DNA from: Corynebacterium massiliense DSM 45435
GTDB taxonomy: Bacteria; Actinomycetota; Actinomycetes; Mycobacteriales; Mycobacteriaceae
Length of the DNA stretch: 64,000 bases
NCBI RefSeq assembly: GCF_028609805.1
Contig: NZ_CP063189.1
Coordinates: 744,001-808,000 of the forward strand
Direction of reading: 5' to 3'
Below, piece after piece: positions 35,844-44,130 of this stretch; within the stretch, counting starts at the first letter, position 1; each line of letters opens with the position of its first letter. The translations under genes were made by a program, and so were the position numbers. The notes beneath the pieces were generated by a model. The model did no database searches, was not told where the DNA came from, and saw only the letters and a list, made by a program, of their open reading frames with translations.

Positions 35844-37739
35844 ATGCGACTGCAAACTAGTGACTTACGTAAACACGCGACCGAAGTACAAACGATTGAA
35901 CGAAATTTGGGAGGGTTGGCAAACCATGTTGGCCCGGTCATCAGCCACGGTTTCTCGCAGGTAGCGGGTGTTTCCGAGGCGGGAGGAATTCATGGCCGGG
36001 CGGTTCAAATGGATCCGGCATCAGCGTCGGAGACGTTAGGAAAACTGCAGGAACAGGTGAACTGGCTCAGCGAAACGCTGGGTACCCACTCTGAGGCCTT
36101 TGGGCAGCAGGAGTCTGATAACAGTCGGGCAATGGATCTTGCTGATATCGGCGGTTCGGTAGAGATGGCTGCCATGCCGGTGGTGGACCAGCCGGAGCCG
36201 GGTTACAGCCCGTTCTCCTTCACTGAGCCGGTCGTGTCGGTGGGGTCCGACTTGGATCTTCTAGCCGCGCAGTTGAATGGCTCCGACATTCAGTCGGGTG
36301 CGGCGACGGCGCAGCGGTGGCGGGACTTAGCGGAAAAGGTCACGGAGATAAGCGACCAGTTGGACTCCGTGGCTGACGGGTTGATTTCGGCGAACGATAG
36401 CGAAGCCACCGAGCGGGCGGCGAGCAAGATTCGCGAAGTAGCAGGCACTGGCAAACAGTTCGCGGCGAACTCGCGGGTCATGGCCCAAAAGGTTGTCACG
36501 CTGGGCAACGGGGTGGCGCTTGCCGGTTTCGACGCCATGCTGAAGTCGGTCAAGGTAAACGCAATTAAGGATCCAGTCGCACGTAAGGCCGCAGAGATGG
36601 CAGCACTGTCCGAATTGCAGACCAAGCTGCAAACCACTGTGACGAAGTCGATGCCGATGCAGGCGTCACTCATCAGTGACTACGCCGCAACCGGTGGCGG
36701 TGATATCGAAACCGGTGTGGGGGACATTGCCGGCCAAGGAGAGCGCTACACCACCGATGGGGTGCAGTGGCCGAAAGAATTGGTGCAGAAGGTTGTAAAC
36801 GGGACTCTCGGCCCAGGTGATTTCGGCGCGGTGAAGCAGGCAGCCCAGGCGCTGACCGGTATTAATGACGAGACCGCTTTGAACCAGGCGGCGCACAGCA
36901 TGGTGCAGGGATCGCAGTCGACGCTTCCGAACGCGACCGACCTGCATCCGGCGGGTGAGGCCGCAGGCGCGGGAGCGGGGCTTAATCTCCCGGCAGCGAA
37001 CCTGGGTACGCAAAGTGCATCGGCGCTGGACCTCGCGCCGCACCCAGGCGCGGGCACTCCCGCGGGCGGTGCGGTGGCTGGCACCACCGGTGGAACGCTC
37101 AACAGCGCCGGGGTCGGCCCCGGTGGAGCGCTGCCAGGGGGACTGCTCAACGCCGGTGGTAAAGGAAACGGCTTTGGGATGTCACCGCTGTCCGGCATCG
37201 GCCAGCGCAGTGCAGCCGACATGCGCACGCAGGCCAGCGGCCTGGGGACGATGGGTGCGCGTCCGTTTGGTGGGCCGCACAGCATGAACGGTGTTTCCGG
37301 GCTCGGTGGGCCGAGCATGCTCGGCGGTCGCCGGGGTGCTGGTGCTCTGGGTGCTGGTTCCCTCGGTGCTGGTGTTGGTGCGGGCAGTGCGGGTGCGTCG
37401 GGAGTGAGCGCTGGTGGCCTGGGCGCTGGCGCAGCGCCTGGAAATGGTGTCGGTGCCGGTGGAGCCGGCGGCCGGGTTGGTGGAATGGGCGCCGCGCCGG
37501 GCATGGGCGCGGGCTCTGCTGTCGGTACTACGTCGGGCGCTGGTGCCGCCCGCGGCGGTGCGGGTGCTGGTGCACGCGGCATGATGCCGATGATGGGCGC
37601 TCGCGGCGGTGACTCAGCCAAGAGCAAGAAGGTGAAGTCGGTGGTCACCCAGGTCGAGCTCGAGCCGAACAAGAAAGCTCTGCTGGGCGAGCCGCCCCTG
37701 GTGGTCCCCGGCGTTATCGGCGCCTGGGTCCGCGAGTAG
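35844..37739 (+). CDS. Helical, Gly/Ala-rich protein resembling a type VII secretion substrate
   Basis: A 631-residue protein with no signal peptide or membrane helix. Residues 1 to about 90 and 140 to about 280 are predicted amphipathic helices, with QVNWLSETLG and AQRWRDLAEKVTEI reminiscent of WXG100/PPE helical hairpins. About 370-585 is very rich in Gly, Ala, Ser and Met (runs such as GAGALGAGSLGAGVGAG). A basic stretch (KSKKVKS) and the tail LLGEPPLVVPGVIGAWV close the chain. That layout recalls EspB/PPE-like exported proteins, which is inference. It follows the lipoprotein by nine bases and ends at a hairpin. The 5' part has TTA codons (codon 8 and others) that are scarce nearby. Confidence 0.72.
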   Translation: MRLQTSDLRKHATEVQTIERNLGGLANHVGPVISHGFSQVAGVSEAGGIHGRAVQMDPASASETLGKLQEQVNWLSETLGTHSEAFGQQESDNSRAMDLADIGGSVEMAAMPVVDQPEPGYSPFSFTEPVVSVGSDLDLLAAQLNGSDIQSGAATAQRWRDLAEKVTEISDQLDSVADGLISANDSEATERAASKIREVAGTGKQFAANSRVMAQKVVTLGNGVALAGFDAMLKSVKVNAIKDPVARKAAEMAALSELQTKLQTTVTKSMPMQASLISDYAATGGGDIETGVGDIAGQGERYTTDGVQWPKELVQKVVNGTLGPGDFGAVKQAAQALTGINDETALNQAAHSMVQGSQSTLPNATDLHPAGEAAGAGAGLNLPAANLGTQSASALDLAPHPGAGTPAGGAVAGTTGGTLNSAGVGPGGALPGGLLNAGGKGNGFGMSPLSGIGQRSAADMRTQASGLGTMGARPFGGPHSMNGVSGLGGPSMLGGRRGAGALGAGSLGAGVGAGSAGASGVSAGGLGAGAAPGNGVGAGGAGGRVGGMGAAPGMGAGSAVGTTSGAGAARGGAGAGARGMMPMMGARGGDSAKSKKVKSVVTQVELEPNKKALLGEPPLVVPGVIGAWVRE

Positions 37740-37770
37740 GCAGGGCAGGGGAGAACACACACCTGGATAA

Positions 37771-37825
37771 AACAAAAGCGCCCCGGCGCTAGGAACCTCG
37801 TGGAGGTCTCCTAGCGGCGGGGTGC
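37771..37825 (-). terminator. Terminator between convergent genes
   Basis: GCGCCCCGGCGCTAGGA (37778-37794) pairs with TCCTAGCGGCGGGGTGC (37809-37825) with few mismatches. On the minus strand it is followed by TTTTGTTTT, so it chiefly ends the lipoprotein gene at 37843; it may also stop plus-strand transcripts. Confidence 0.85.
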
Positions 37826-37842
37826 TTCGCGCGTGTTCGGGA

Positions 37843-38340
37843 TTACTGCTCGACGGGCTGGCCGTCGACGACGATCTCGGTGAAGGCGAAACCGTCGGCG
37901 GTCTCAGCCGGGGTGTGCAGTTCGACGTCCACGTCGTCGTCGCGCTCCTCGTGGCCGTTGGCGTTGGTCACGCGGGTGCCGGTGCCGTGTGCCTCGTCAG
38001 CCTCCCACGACTCCCACTTGATGTTCTCCACGCGATTTGCGCCGTCCGCGCAGTTGAGCGTGACGGTCGCCGGCTCAGTGGCCGGGGCGGCGACGCAGTC
38101 CTGGAACTGCGGCTTGTCGCCAGCCTGGCGCGCCTTGTTGCCGGCCGCCTGCTCAGACGGGGCAGTGGTAGCGGAGGCGGACTCCTTCTCGCCTACCCCC
38201 GGCTTCGGCTCACCGGTGTAGGTCGCGGCGTTGGCCACCTTCTCGTCGGACGGCTGCTGGTGCGGCGGGTGGCACCCGGCGAGGGTGGCAGCGGCAACGG
38301 CGACCAGGCCGGCGGCGGCAGTGCGGGAGAACTTCTTCAT
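37843..38340 (-). CDS. Small lipoprotein of unknown family
   Basis: A 165-residue lipoprotein with leader MKKFSRTAAAGLVAVAAATLAGC (Cys23), then a disordered Pro/Gln/Glu/Ala region to about 75, then a small acidic domain with two cysteines (QDCVAAP, LNCADG) and IKWESWEADEAHG. I do not recognise the fold. It is 51 bases downstream of greA on the same strand and is closed by a strong terminator. Confidence 0.8.
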   Translation of the reverse strand: MKKFSRTAAAGLVAVAAATLAGCHPPHQQPSDEKVANAATYTGEPKPGVGEKESASATTAPSEQAAGNKARQAGDKPQFQDCVAAPATEPATVTLNCADGANRVENIKWESWEADEAHGTGTRVTNANGHEERDDDVDVELHTPAETADGFAFTEIVVDGQPVEQ

Positions 38341-38391
38341 GGGCGTGCTCTTTCTCCGAAAGGGGTGTGTGGGTAGGTGAGTGTGGTCGGG

Positions 38392-38913
38392 TTAGGACTT
38401 GCGCTCGGTGGCGGCCTTAGCCGAATCATACGGCGCGGCGGACTCGATGGTCACCGAGATGGTCTTGCCGCTCGGGGCGGAGTAGGTGCGGGTCTCACCC
38501 TCCTGGGCACCCAGGATCGCGGCGCCCAGCGGGGACTGCTCGGAGTAGGTCTCCAGGTCCTTGTTGTCCGAGGCCGCCGCACGGGTGCCGATGAGGAAGG
38601 TCTCCTTATCGTCCTTGTCGTCGTTGTAGTAGACGTGCACGACGGAGCCGATGTTGGCCACGCCTTCCTCGACGCCCTCACGCTCGGTGGTGGAGTTAGC
38701 CAGGATCTCCGAAATCTGCTTGATGCGGGCCTCTTCCTGGTCCTGCATCTCACGGGCGGCGTCGTAGCCCGCGTTCTCCTTCAGGTCGCCCTCTTCGCGG
38801 CGCTCGTTAATTTCCGCCGCGACGACGGGGCGGTGATCAATAAGCTCCTGCAGCTCGGTCTCGAGCTTTTCCTTGGTCTCGGGGGTGATGTACTGCTTCT
38901 GCTGCTCAGCCAT
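38392..38913 (-). CDS. greA: Transcription elongation factor GreA
   Basis: A 173-residue factor: an N-terminal coiled coil with EINERREEGDLKENAGYDAAREMQ (acidic tip that enters the polymerase secondary channel and triggers cleavage of backtracked RNA) and a C-terminal FKBP-like domain ending SPLGAAILGAQEGETRTY. The position next to the DUF4307 gene and mca matches Rv1080c-Rv1082. Start ATG 38913. Confidence 0.96.
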   Translation of the reverse strand: MAEQQKQYITPETKEKLETELQELIDHRPVVAAEINERREEGDLKENAGYDAAREMQDQEEARIKQISEILANSTTEREGVEEGVANIGSVVHVYYNDDKDDKETFLIGTRAAASDNKDLETYSEQSPLGAAILGAQEGETRTYSAPSGKTISVTIESAAPYDSAKAATERKS

Positions 38914-39080
38914 ACTTCCAACCTTCCCTGTCTAAAAGAACATCGCGGTCTTATAAAAATGGGGCGGCGACGCGAGTTGGGTAAAAGTTGCGCATCTGCC
39001 GCCACACGGTGCGCACAGGATCCTAACACAACAGCGGATGCATCTCCCCGCCTTCTCCTGCGCTGTTTACCCCTAACGCG

Positions 39081-39599
39081 TCAGGAGTTCTGGTACGACT
39101 CCACGTAGTCGGGGTGGTCGGTGTCCAGGTAGTCCGGAACGTTGCTCGAGCAGCCGTACGCATCCCCCGAGACCGCGCGGTGGTTCGTGGGAATGTCCAC
39201 CGCGATGCGCTGGGTGTCCACCCCGTCGGGGGCGAGCGGGATGTCGCGGCGGCCCACCTCCGCCTTGTTGTAGTTAAACGCCTGCACCACGCAGTAGGCC
39301 GGCTCGTCCGGCCGGTTGCGGGTGACGTCCACCCACACACGCAGCGTGTGGTCATCGATAACCTGCTGGGTCACGTAGCTCATGCGGGCGTTGACCTCGC
39401 GCTGCTGCTGCACGTAGCGCGCCGCGTAGATGCCGGTGACCACGACGATGGCCACCATGAGCAGTACCAACAGACGGCCGGTGAGGTTGGAGCTGCGGTC
39501 GTGCGACTGGGCATCGTCACGCGCGGTGCCCGGCCCCTGGCCGTAACGGCTCGCGCGAGAGTGCGGGACAGAAGAACCAGCGGGAGTCATGCTGGACAT
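39081..39599 (-). CDS. DUF4307 membrane protein
   Basis: A 172-residue protein with a Ser/Arg/Gln-rich N-terminus, one transmembrane helix (about 44-62), and an extracytoplasmic beta-rich domain containing RVWVDVTRNRPDEPAYCVVQAFNY. It is the counterpart of Rv1081c. The function is unknown; it is conserved between greA and mca in this order. Start candidates are ATG 39599 and 39590; the first has GGA four bases upstream. It diverges from mca. Confidence 0.85.
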   Translation of the reverse strand: MSSMTPAGSSVPHSRASRYGQGPGTARDDAQSHDRSSNLTGRLLVLLMVAIVVVTGIYAARYVQQQREVNARMSYVTQQVIDDHTLRVWVDVTRNRPDEPAYCVVQAFNYNKAEVGRRDIPLAPDGVDTQRIAVDIPTNHRAVSGDAYGCSSNVPDYLDTDHPDYVESYQNS

Positions 39600-39708
39600 G
39601 TTATCCAACTGCGTAGTTAGTCCACGTATCACCTAAGATAGTTCGGGTTAGTGAGCCGCTTTTCGGCGGTAAGAATGAAAGCTTTTGCAAGGGGATGGTT
39701 CGGCGACC

Positions 39709-40596
39709 ATGAGCACGATGCGTCTTCTAGCTGTTCACGCCCACCCCGATGACGAATCGTCCAAGGGCGGGGCAACCATGGCGCGCTACGCCGCGGAGGG
39801 TCACGAGGTTATGGTGTTGACCTGCACCGGCGGCGAGCGCGGGTCCATCATCAACCCAGCGATGGACAAGCCGGGGGTTATCGAAAATCTGCCGCAGGTG
39901 CGCGCCGAGGAAATGGCTGAGGCCGCCCGCGCGCTGGGCGTGGACCACCGCTGGCTCGGCTACGAGGATTCGGGACTGCCGGAAGGCGATCCCCTCCCGC
40001 CGCTGCCGGAGGGCTGCTTCGCCCGGCTTGACGATGCCGCGGTGGCCGCCGACATCGTCAAGGTCATCCGCGAGTTCCGCCCGCACGTCATCATCACCTA
40101 CGACGAAAACGGCGGCTACCCGCACCCGGATCACCTGATGGTGCACCGCGCGTCCATGATCGCCTGGGACAAGGCCGGCGACCCGGACTGGCACCCAGAG
40201 CTCGGTAAGGCATGGGAGCCGCAGAAGCTCTACTACACGCACGGTTTCATCTACCAGCGCATGGAGCTGCTCAATAAGTGGCTGGAAGACAACGGCCACG
40301 ACAGCCCCTTCAGCGGGGTGCTGGAACGCTGGAAGGACGGTGCCGAGGACCTGATGCAGCGGGTGACCACCCGGGTTGAATGCGGTGACTACTTTGAAAA
40401 CCGCGATAACGCCCTACGCGCCCACCGCACCCAGATCGATCCAGATGGGTTCTTCGTCATTGTTCCGTCCGAGGCGCAGAAGGAGATCTGGTCCACCGAG
40501 GAGTTCGAGCTGGCTTCTTCCCGCGTGGAGACCACCTTGCCGGAAGACGATCTATTTGCTGGTATCGAGGGATACGAGCCCACCAAGGAGGCGTAA
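39709..40596 (+). CDS. mca: Mycothiol S-conjugate amidase
   Basis: A 295-residue zinc amidase of the LmbE/PIG-L fold. The zinc motif AHPDDE is at residues 10-15 and the third ligand lies in GGYPHPDH. It hydrolyses mycothiol conjugates of toxins to a mercapturic acid and GlcN-inositol. The WLGYEDSG segment and the length match Mca rather than the shorter MshB. The ATG at 39709 is chosen; another ATG three codons on is possible. It is followed at nine bases by a small membrane-protein gene, as in M. tuberculosis. Confidence 0.94.
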   Translation: MSTMRLLAVHAHPDDESSKGGATMARYAAEGHEVMVLTCTGGERGSIINPAMDKPGVIENLPQVRAEEMAEAARALGVDHRWLGYEDSGLPEGDPLPPLPEGCFARLDDAAVAADIVKVIREFRPHVIITYDENGGYPHPDHLMVHRASMIAWDKAGDPDWHPELGKAWEPQKLYYTHGFIYQRMELLNKWLEDNGHDSPFSGVLERWKDGAEDLMQRVTTRVECGDYFENRDNALRAHRTQIDPDGFFVIVPSEAQKEIWSTEEFELASSRVETTLPEDDLFAGIEGYEPTKEA

Positions 40597-40605
40597 ATTC
40601 CCGCA

Positions 40606-40917
40606 ATGATTACTTCTGCTGTGCTTCGCGATGCCCCGCTGGCCATCAACCACGTCGCCGTGCTCGCCCAGACCTACGGCGACAAGCCGATCGGCCCCGA
40701 GTTTGGCAAGGCCTCGCCCATCGGCCTGCTCATCATGGTCCTGCTCGCCATCGCGGTCATCTTCGCCGGTTGGTCGTTCCACCGGCGCTACTCGCGCTTC
40801 CGCCGCCGCTCGCTGTTCGCCCAGCGCCACGGCATCGATCCGTTCGATGAGGAAAAGCTGGACGCCGCCATGCGCGAGGCCGGGATCTACGATCGCCGGA
40901 AGAAGTCGAAGTTCTAG
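40606..40917 (+). CDS. Small single-pass membrane protein after mca
   Basis: A 103-residue protein with a short N-terminal outside segment, one helix (about 40-58, IGLLIMVLLAIAVIFAGWSF), then a basic cytosolic part HRRYSRFRRRSLFAQRHG and a small helix DEEKLDAAMREAGIYDRRKK. It is the counterpart of Rv1083. The function is unknown; it is co-transcribed with mca and the cis-prenyltransferase gene. Confidence 0.8.
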   Translation: MITSAVLRDAPLAINHVAVLAQTYGDKPIGPEFGKASPIGLLIMVLLAIAVIFAGWSFHRRYSRFRRRSLFAQRHGIDPFDEEKLDAAMREAGIYDRRKKSKF

Positions 40918-40950
40918 CACCCCGGGTGAAGACGTCTAGGATTTAGCATC

Positions 40951-41721
40951 GTGGAACTTTTGCCTCGCCTCCTGTACCCGCTCTACGAGGCCCACCTGCG
41001 CCGTGGCCTCAAGGGCAAGCCGCAGCCGAAGCACGTCGCCATCATGGCCGACGGCAACCGTCGCTGGGCGCGCGAGGCCGGGTTCACCGACATCAGCCAC
41101 GGCCACCGCCAGGGGGCGAAAAAGATCAGCGAGATGATCTCGTGGTGCGAGGAGACCGCCATCGAGGTGGTCACCATCTACCTGCTGTCTACCGAGAACC
41201 TGAAGCGCTCGGAGACCGAGGTGGCCCTGCTGTTCGACATCATCGCGGACGTGGTGACGCAGCTGGCGGACAAGGCTCACAACTGCGAGGTGCGGCTGGT
41301 GGGCCACCTCGACCTGTTGCCGGAGCAGATGGCCGCGCGCATGCAGGAGGACGCGGCGACAACGAAGGACAAGGACGGCGTCATCGTCAACGTGGCGGTC
41401 GGCTACGGCGGCCGGCAGGAGATTGTCGATGCCGTGCAGAACCTCATCCGCTCCCAGGCGGACGCGGGAGTAGCCGCGGCGGATATGGCGGAGACGGTGA
41501 CGGCGGAGTCCATCGCCAAGCACCTGTACACCCGCGGGCTGCCGGACCCGGATCTGGTGATCCGCACCTCCGGCGAACAGCGCCTGTCCGGGTTCCTGCT
41601 GTGGCAGGCTGCCTATTCCGAAATCTGGTTCACCGACACCTACTGGCCGGCGTTCCGCAAGATCGACTTCCTGCGCGCACTGCGGGACTTCTCCCAGCGT
41701 TCCCGCAGGTTCGGCAAATAG
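40951..41721 (+). CDS. Cis-prenyltransferase (Z-FPP synthase / UppS family)
   Basis: A 256-residue enzyme: IMADGNRRWA (31-40, catalytic Asp34), TIYLLSTENLKR, and the C-terminal pair RTSGEQRLSGFLLWQ and YSEIWFTDTYWP. It condenses isopentenyl diphosphate with cis geometry. The mca/CoaA-side member of actinobacteria (Rv1086 type) makes short omega-E,Z-farnesyl diphosphate, the precursor for decaprenyl phosphate, and I take this to be that one. Start GTG 40951. It converges on coaA with a nine-base gap. Confidence 0.92.
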   Translation: MELLPRLLYPLYEAHLRRGLKGKPQPKHVAIMADGNRRWAREAGFTDISHGHRQGAKKISEMISWCEETAIEVVTIYLLSTENLKRSETEVALLFDIIADVVTQLADKAHNCEVRLVGHLDLLPEQMAARMQEDAATTKDKDGVIVNVAVGYGGRQEIVDAVQNLIRSQADAGVAAADMAETVTAESIAKHLYTRGLPDPDLVIRTSGEQRLSGFLLWQAAYSEIWFTDTYWPAFRKIDFLRALRDFSQRSRRFGK

Positions 41722-41730
41722 CCGGCCGGT

Positions 41731-42663
41731 TTAAATCTTGCGCATTCGTACCTTCTGCACGAGGTGATTGTCGCCCTTGCGCAGCACCGCGGAGGCGCGC
41801 ACGCGGGTGGGCAGGATGTTTTCCACCAGGTTGGGCAGGTTCACCGACTGCCACACCTCGCGGGCGAAAGCGATGGCCTCATCGTCTTCCATGTCCACCA
41901 GCTCGGCGAAGTGGGCGCCCGGTTTGCGGAAGGCGGTCTGCCGCAACTTCATGAACCGGTTCATGTACCAATCCTCGATGGTGTCGGTGGGCGCGTCGAC
42001 GTAGAGGGAGAAGTCGATGAAGTCCGAGACCATGAGGGTCGGGCCGGTTTGCAGCACGTTGAGGCCCTCGAGGATGAGGATGTCCGGCTGGTGGACCACC
42101 TGGAACTCGTCCGGCACGATGTCGTAGGAGATGTGGGAATACACCGGCGCCTTGACCTCCTTGTGCCCCGACTTCACGTCGGTGACAAAGCGCAGCAGCT
42201 TGCGGCGGTCGTAGCTTTCCGGGAAACCTTTGCGGGCCATGAGTCCGCGCGATTCCAACACCTCGGTGGGGTAAAGGAAGCCGTCGGTGGCCACGAGCTC
42301 GACGTCCGGGTGGGTGTCCCAGCGCTGGAGGAGGACCTGCAAGAGGCGCGCGGTGGTGGATTTGCCTACGGCCACGGACCCGGCCACGCCGATGATGAAC
42401 GGCACGTGGGTGGGCTCGCTGTCCAGGAATGATTCGGTCGCGGCGGTCAGCTCCTGGCGCGCCTTGACCATCAGATGGATGAGGCGGGACAAGGGGAGGT
42501 AGACCTCTTCGACCTCGTTCAAGTCGAGGTGTTCGCCCACGCCGACGAGCTGTTCGACTTCGTCCGCGGACAGGACTTGGGGCATTGAGCGCCCGAGCTC
42601 GTGCCAGGAGGCGCGGTCGAAGTCGAGGTAGGGGCTGGGGCCGGGATCGTGCGATCGGGACAT
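41731..42663 (-). CDS. coaA: Type I pantothenate kinase
   Basis: A 310-residue kinase with P-loop [12 protein letters not shown] (92-103), [17 protein letters not shown], and [12 protein letters not shown] with [12 protein letters not shown]. It catalyses the first step of CoA synthesis from pantothenate. The ATG at 42663 gives a start matching the M. tuberculosis enzyme; an ATG three codons earlier is in frame. It diverges from glyA with 116 bases between. Confidence 0.96.
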   Translation of the reverse strand: MSRSHDPGPSPYLDFDRASWHELGRSMPQVLSADEVEQLVGVGEHLDLNEVEEVYLPLSRLIHLMVKARQELTAATESFLDSEPTHVPFIIGVAGSVAVGKSTTARLLQVLLQRWDTHPDVELVATDGFLYPTEVLESRGLMARKGFPESYDRRKLLRFVTDVKSGHKEVKAPVYSHISYDIVPDEFQVVHQPDILILEGLNVLQTGPTLMVSDFIDFSLYVDAPTDTIEDWYMNRFMKLRQTAFRKPGAHFAELVDMEDDEAIAFAREVWQSVNLPNLVENILPTRVRASAVLRKGDNHLVQKVRMRKI

Positions 42664-42779
42664 GGCCACCATTGTGACACCCCGCCCGTTAGCGGGGAGA
42701 TATCGGATCGCGGCGCAACCAGCTTAGATATGATGAGGGCCACTGCGATTAGGCGACAAGGCGATAAGGAAGGAAGCCG

Positions 42780-44081
42780 ATGACTGCCCACGATTCCACC
42801 GATGTCCGCTACCAGGACCTGCGCGAACTTGACCCCGACGTCTTCGAGGCCATCCAGGGCGAGATTTCCCGTCAGCGGGACACCCTGGAGATGATCGCCT
42901 CCGAGAACTTCGTGCCGCGTGCTGTCTTGCAGGCGCAGGGCTCCGTGCTGACCAACAAGTACGCCGAAGGCTACCCGGGCCGCCGCTACTACGGTGGCTG
43001 CGAGCACGTCGACGTGGTGGAGGACCTCGCCCGCAATCGCGCCAAGCAGGTTTTCGGCGCGGACTTTGCAAACGTCCAGCCGCACTCCGGCGCGCAGGCG
43101 AACGCGGCCGTGCTTGCCTCTCTGATTAACCCGGGCGACAAGATCATGGGCCTGTCGCTCGCGCACGGCGGCCACCTCACCCACGGCATGAAGCTGAACT
43201 TCTCCGGCAAGCTTTACGATGTCGCCGCCTACGAGGTCGACGAGGAGACCAGCCGCCTGGACATGGACAAGGTCCGCGAGCAGGCGCTGGCGGAGAACCC
43301 GGACGTCATCATCGCCGGCTGGTCCGCGTACCCGCGCACCATCGACTTCGCGGCGTTCCGTTCCATCGCTGACGAGGTCGGCGCCTACCTGTGGACCGAC
43401 ATGGCCCACTTCGCCGGCCTGGTCGCCGCCGACCTGTACCCGTCCCCGGTCCCGCACTCCGACGTGGTCTCCACCACCGTGCACAAGACCCTGGGCGGCC
43501 CGCGCTCCGGCATGATCCTGGCCAAGCAGGACTACGCGAAGAAGATCAACTCCAACGTCTTCCCGGGCCAGCAGGGCGGGCCGCTCATGCACGTCATTGC
43601 CGCGAAGGCCATCGCCATGAAGATCGCCGGCACCGAGGAGTTCCGCGAGCGCCAGCAGCGCACCATCGAGGGCGCGCAGATCCTGGCCGAGCGCCTGACC
43701 GCCGACGACACCAAGGAGGCCGGCGTCAACGTGCTCACCGGCGGCACCGACGTCCACCTCGTCTTGGTCGATCTGCGCAACTCCGAGCTCGACGGCCAGC
43801 AGGCCGAGGACCTCCTCCACGAGGTGGGCATCACCGTCAACCGCAACGCGGTGCCGAACGATCCGCGCCCGCCGATGGTCACCTCCGGCCTGCGCATCGG
43901 CACCTCCGCGCTGGCCACCCGCGGCCTCGACGCGGAGGCGTTCAAGGAGGTCGCCGACATCATCGGCACCGCTCTGGCCGCCGGCAAGAACGCCGACGTG
44001 GACGCTCTGCGCGCCCGCGTGGACAAGATCGCCGAGCACTACCCGCTCTACGACGGCCTGGAGGACTGGAAGCTCGTCTAA
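42780..44081 (+). CDS. glyA: Serine hydroxymethyltransferase
   Basis: A 433-residue PLP enzyme: serine plus tetrahydrofolate to glycine plus methylene-tetrahydrofolate. [22 protein letters not shown], and the PLP Lys236 in [13 protein letters not shown] are clear. AAGGAAG stands before the ATG. The folate-related genes pabAB and pabC follow, so one-carbon and p-aminobenzoate supply are neighbours. Confidence 0.97.
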   Translation: MTAHDSTDVRYQDLRELDPDVFEAIQGEISRQRDTLEMIASENFVPRAVLQAQGSVLTNKYAEGYPGRRYYGGCEHVDVVEDLARNRAKQVFGADFANVQPHSGAQANAAVLASLINPGDKIMGLSLAHGGHLTHGMKLNFSGKLYDVAAYEVDEETSRLDMDKVREQALAENPDVIIAGWSAYPRTIDFAAFRSIADEVGAYLWTDMAHFAGLVAADLYPSPVPHSDVVSTTVHKTLGGPRSGMILAKQDYAKKINSNVFPGQQGGPLMHVIAAKAIAMKIAGTEEFRERQQRTIEGAQILAERLTADDTKEAGVNVLTGGTDVHLVLVDLRNSELDGQQAEDLLHEVGITVNRNAVPNDPRPPMVTSGLRIGTSALATRGLDAEAFKEVADIIGTALAAGKNADVDALRARVDKIAEHYPLYDGLEDWKLV

Positions 44082-44130
44082 CGGCTCGCCGTCAACGCGC
44101 TCACGCGCTAGAAAGGGCCCGCGTAACACC

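Noticed and set aside
42664..42779. A glycine or serine-related riboswitch before glyA
   Set aside because: The leader is short and shows no paired structure resembling a known riboswitch.
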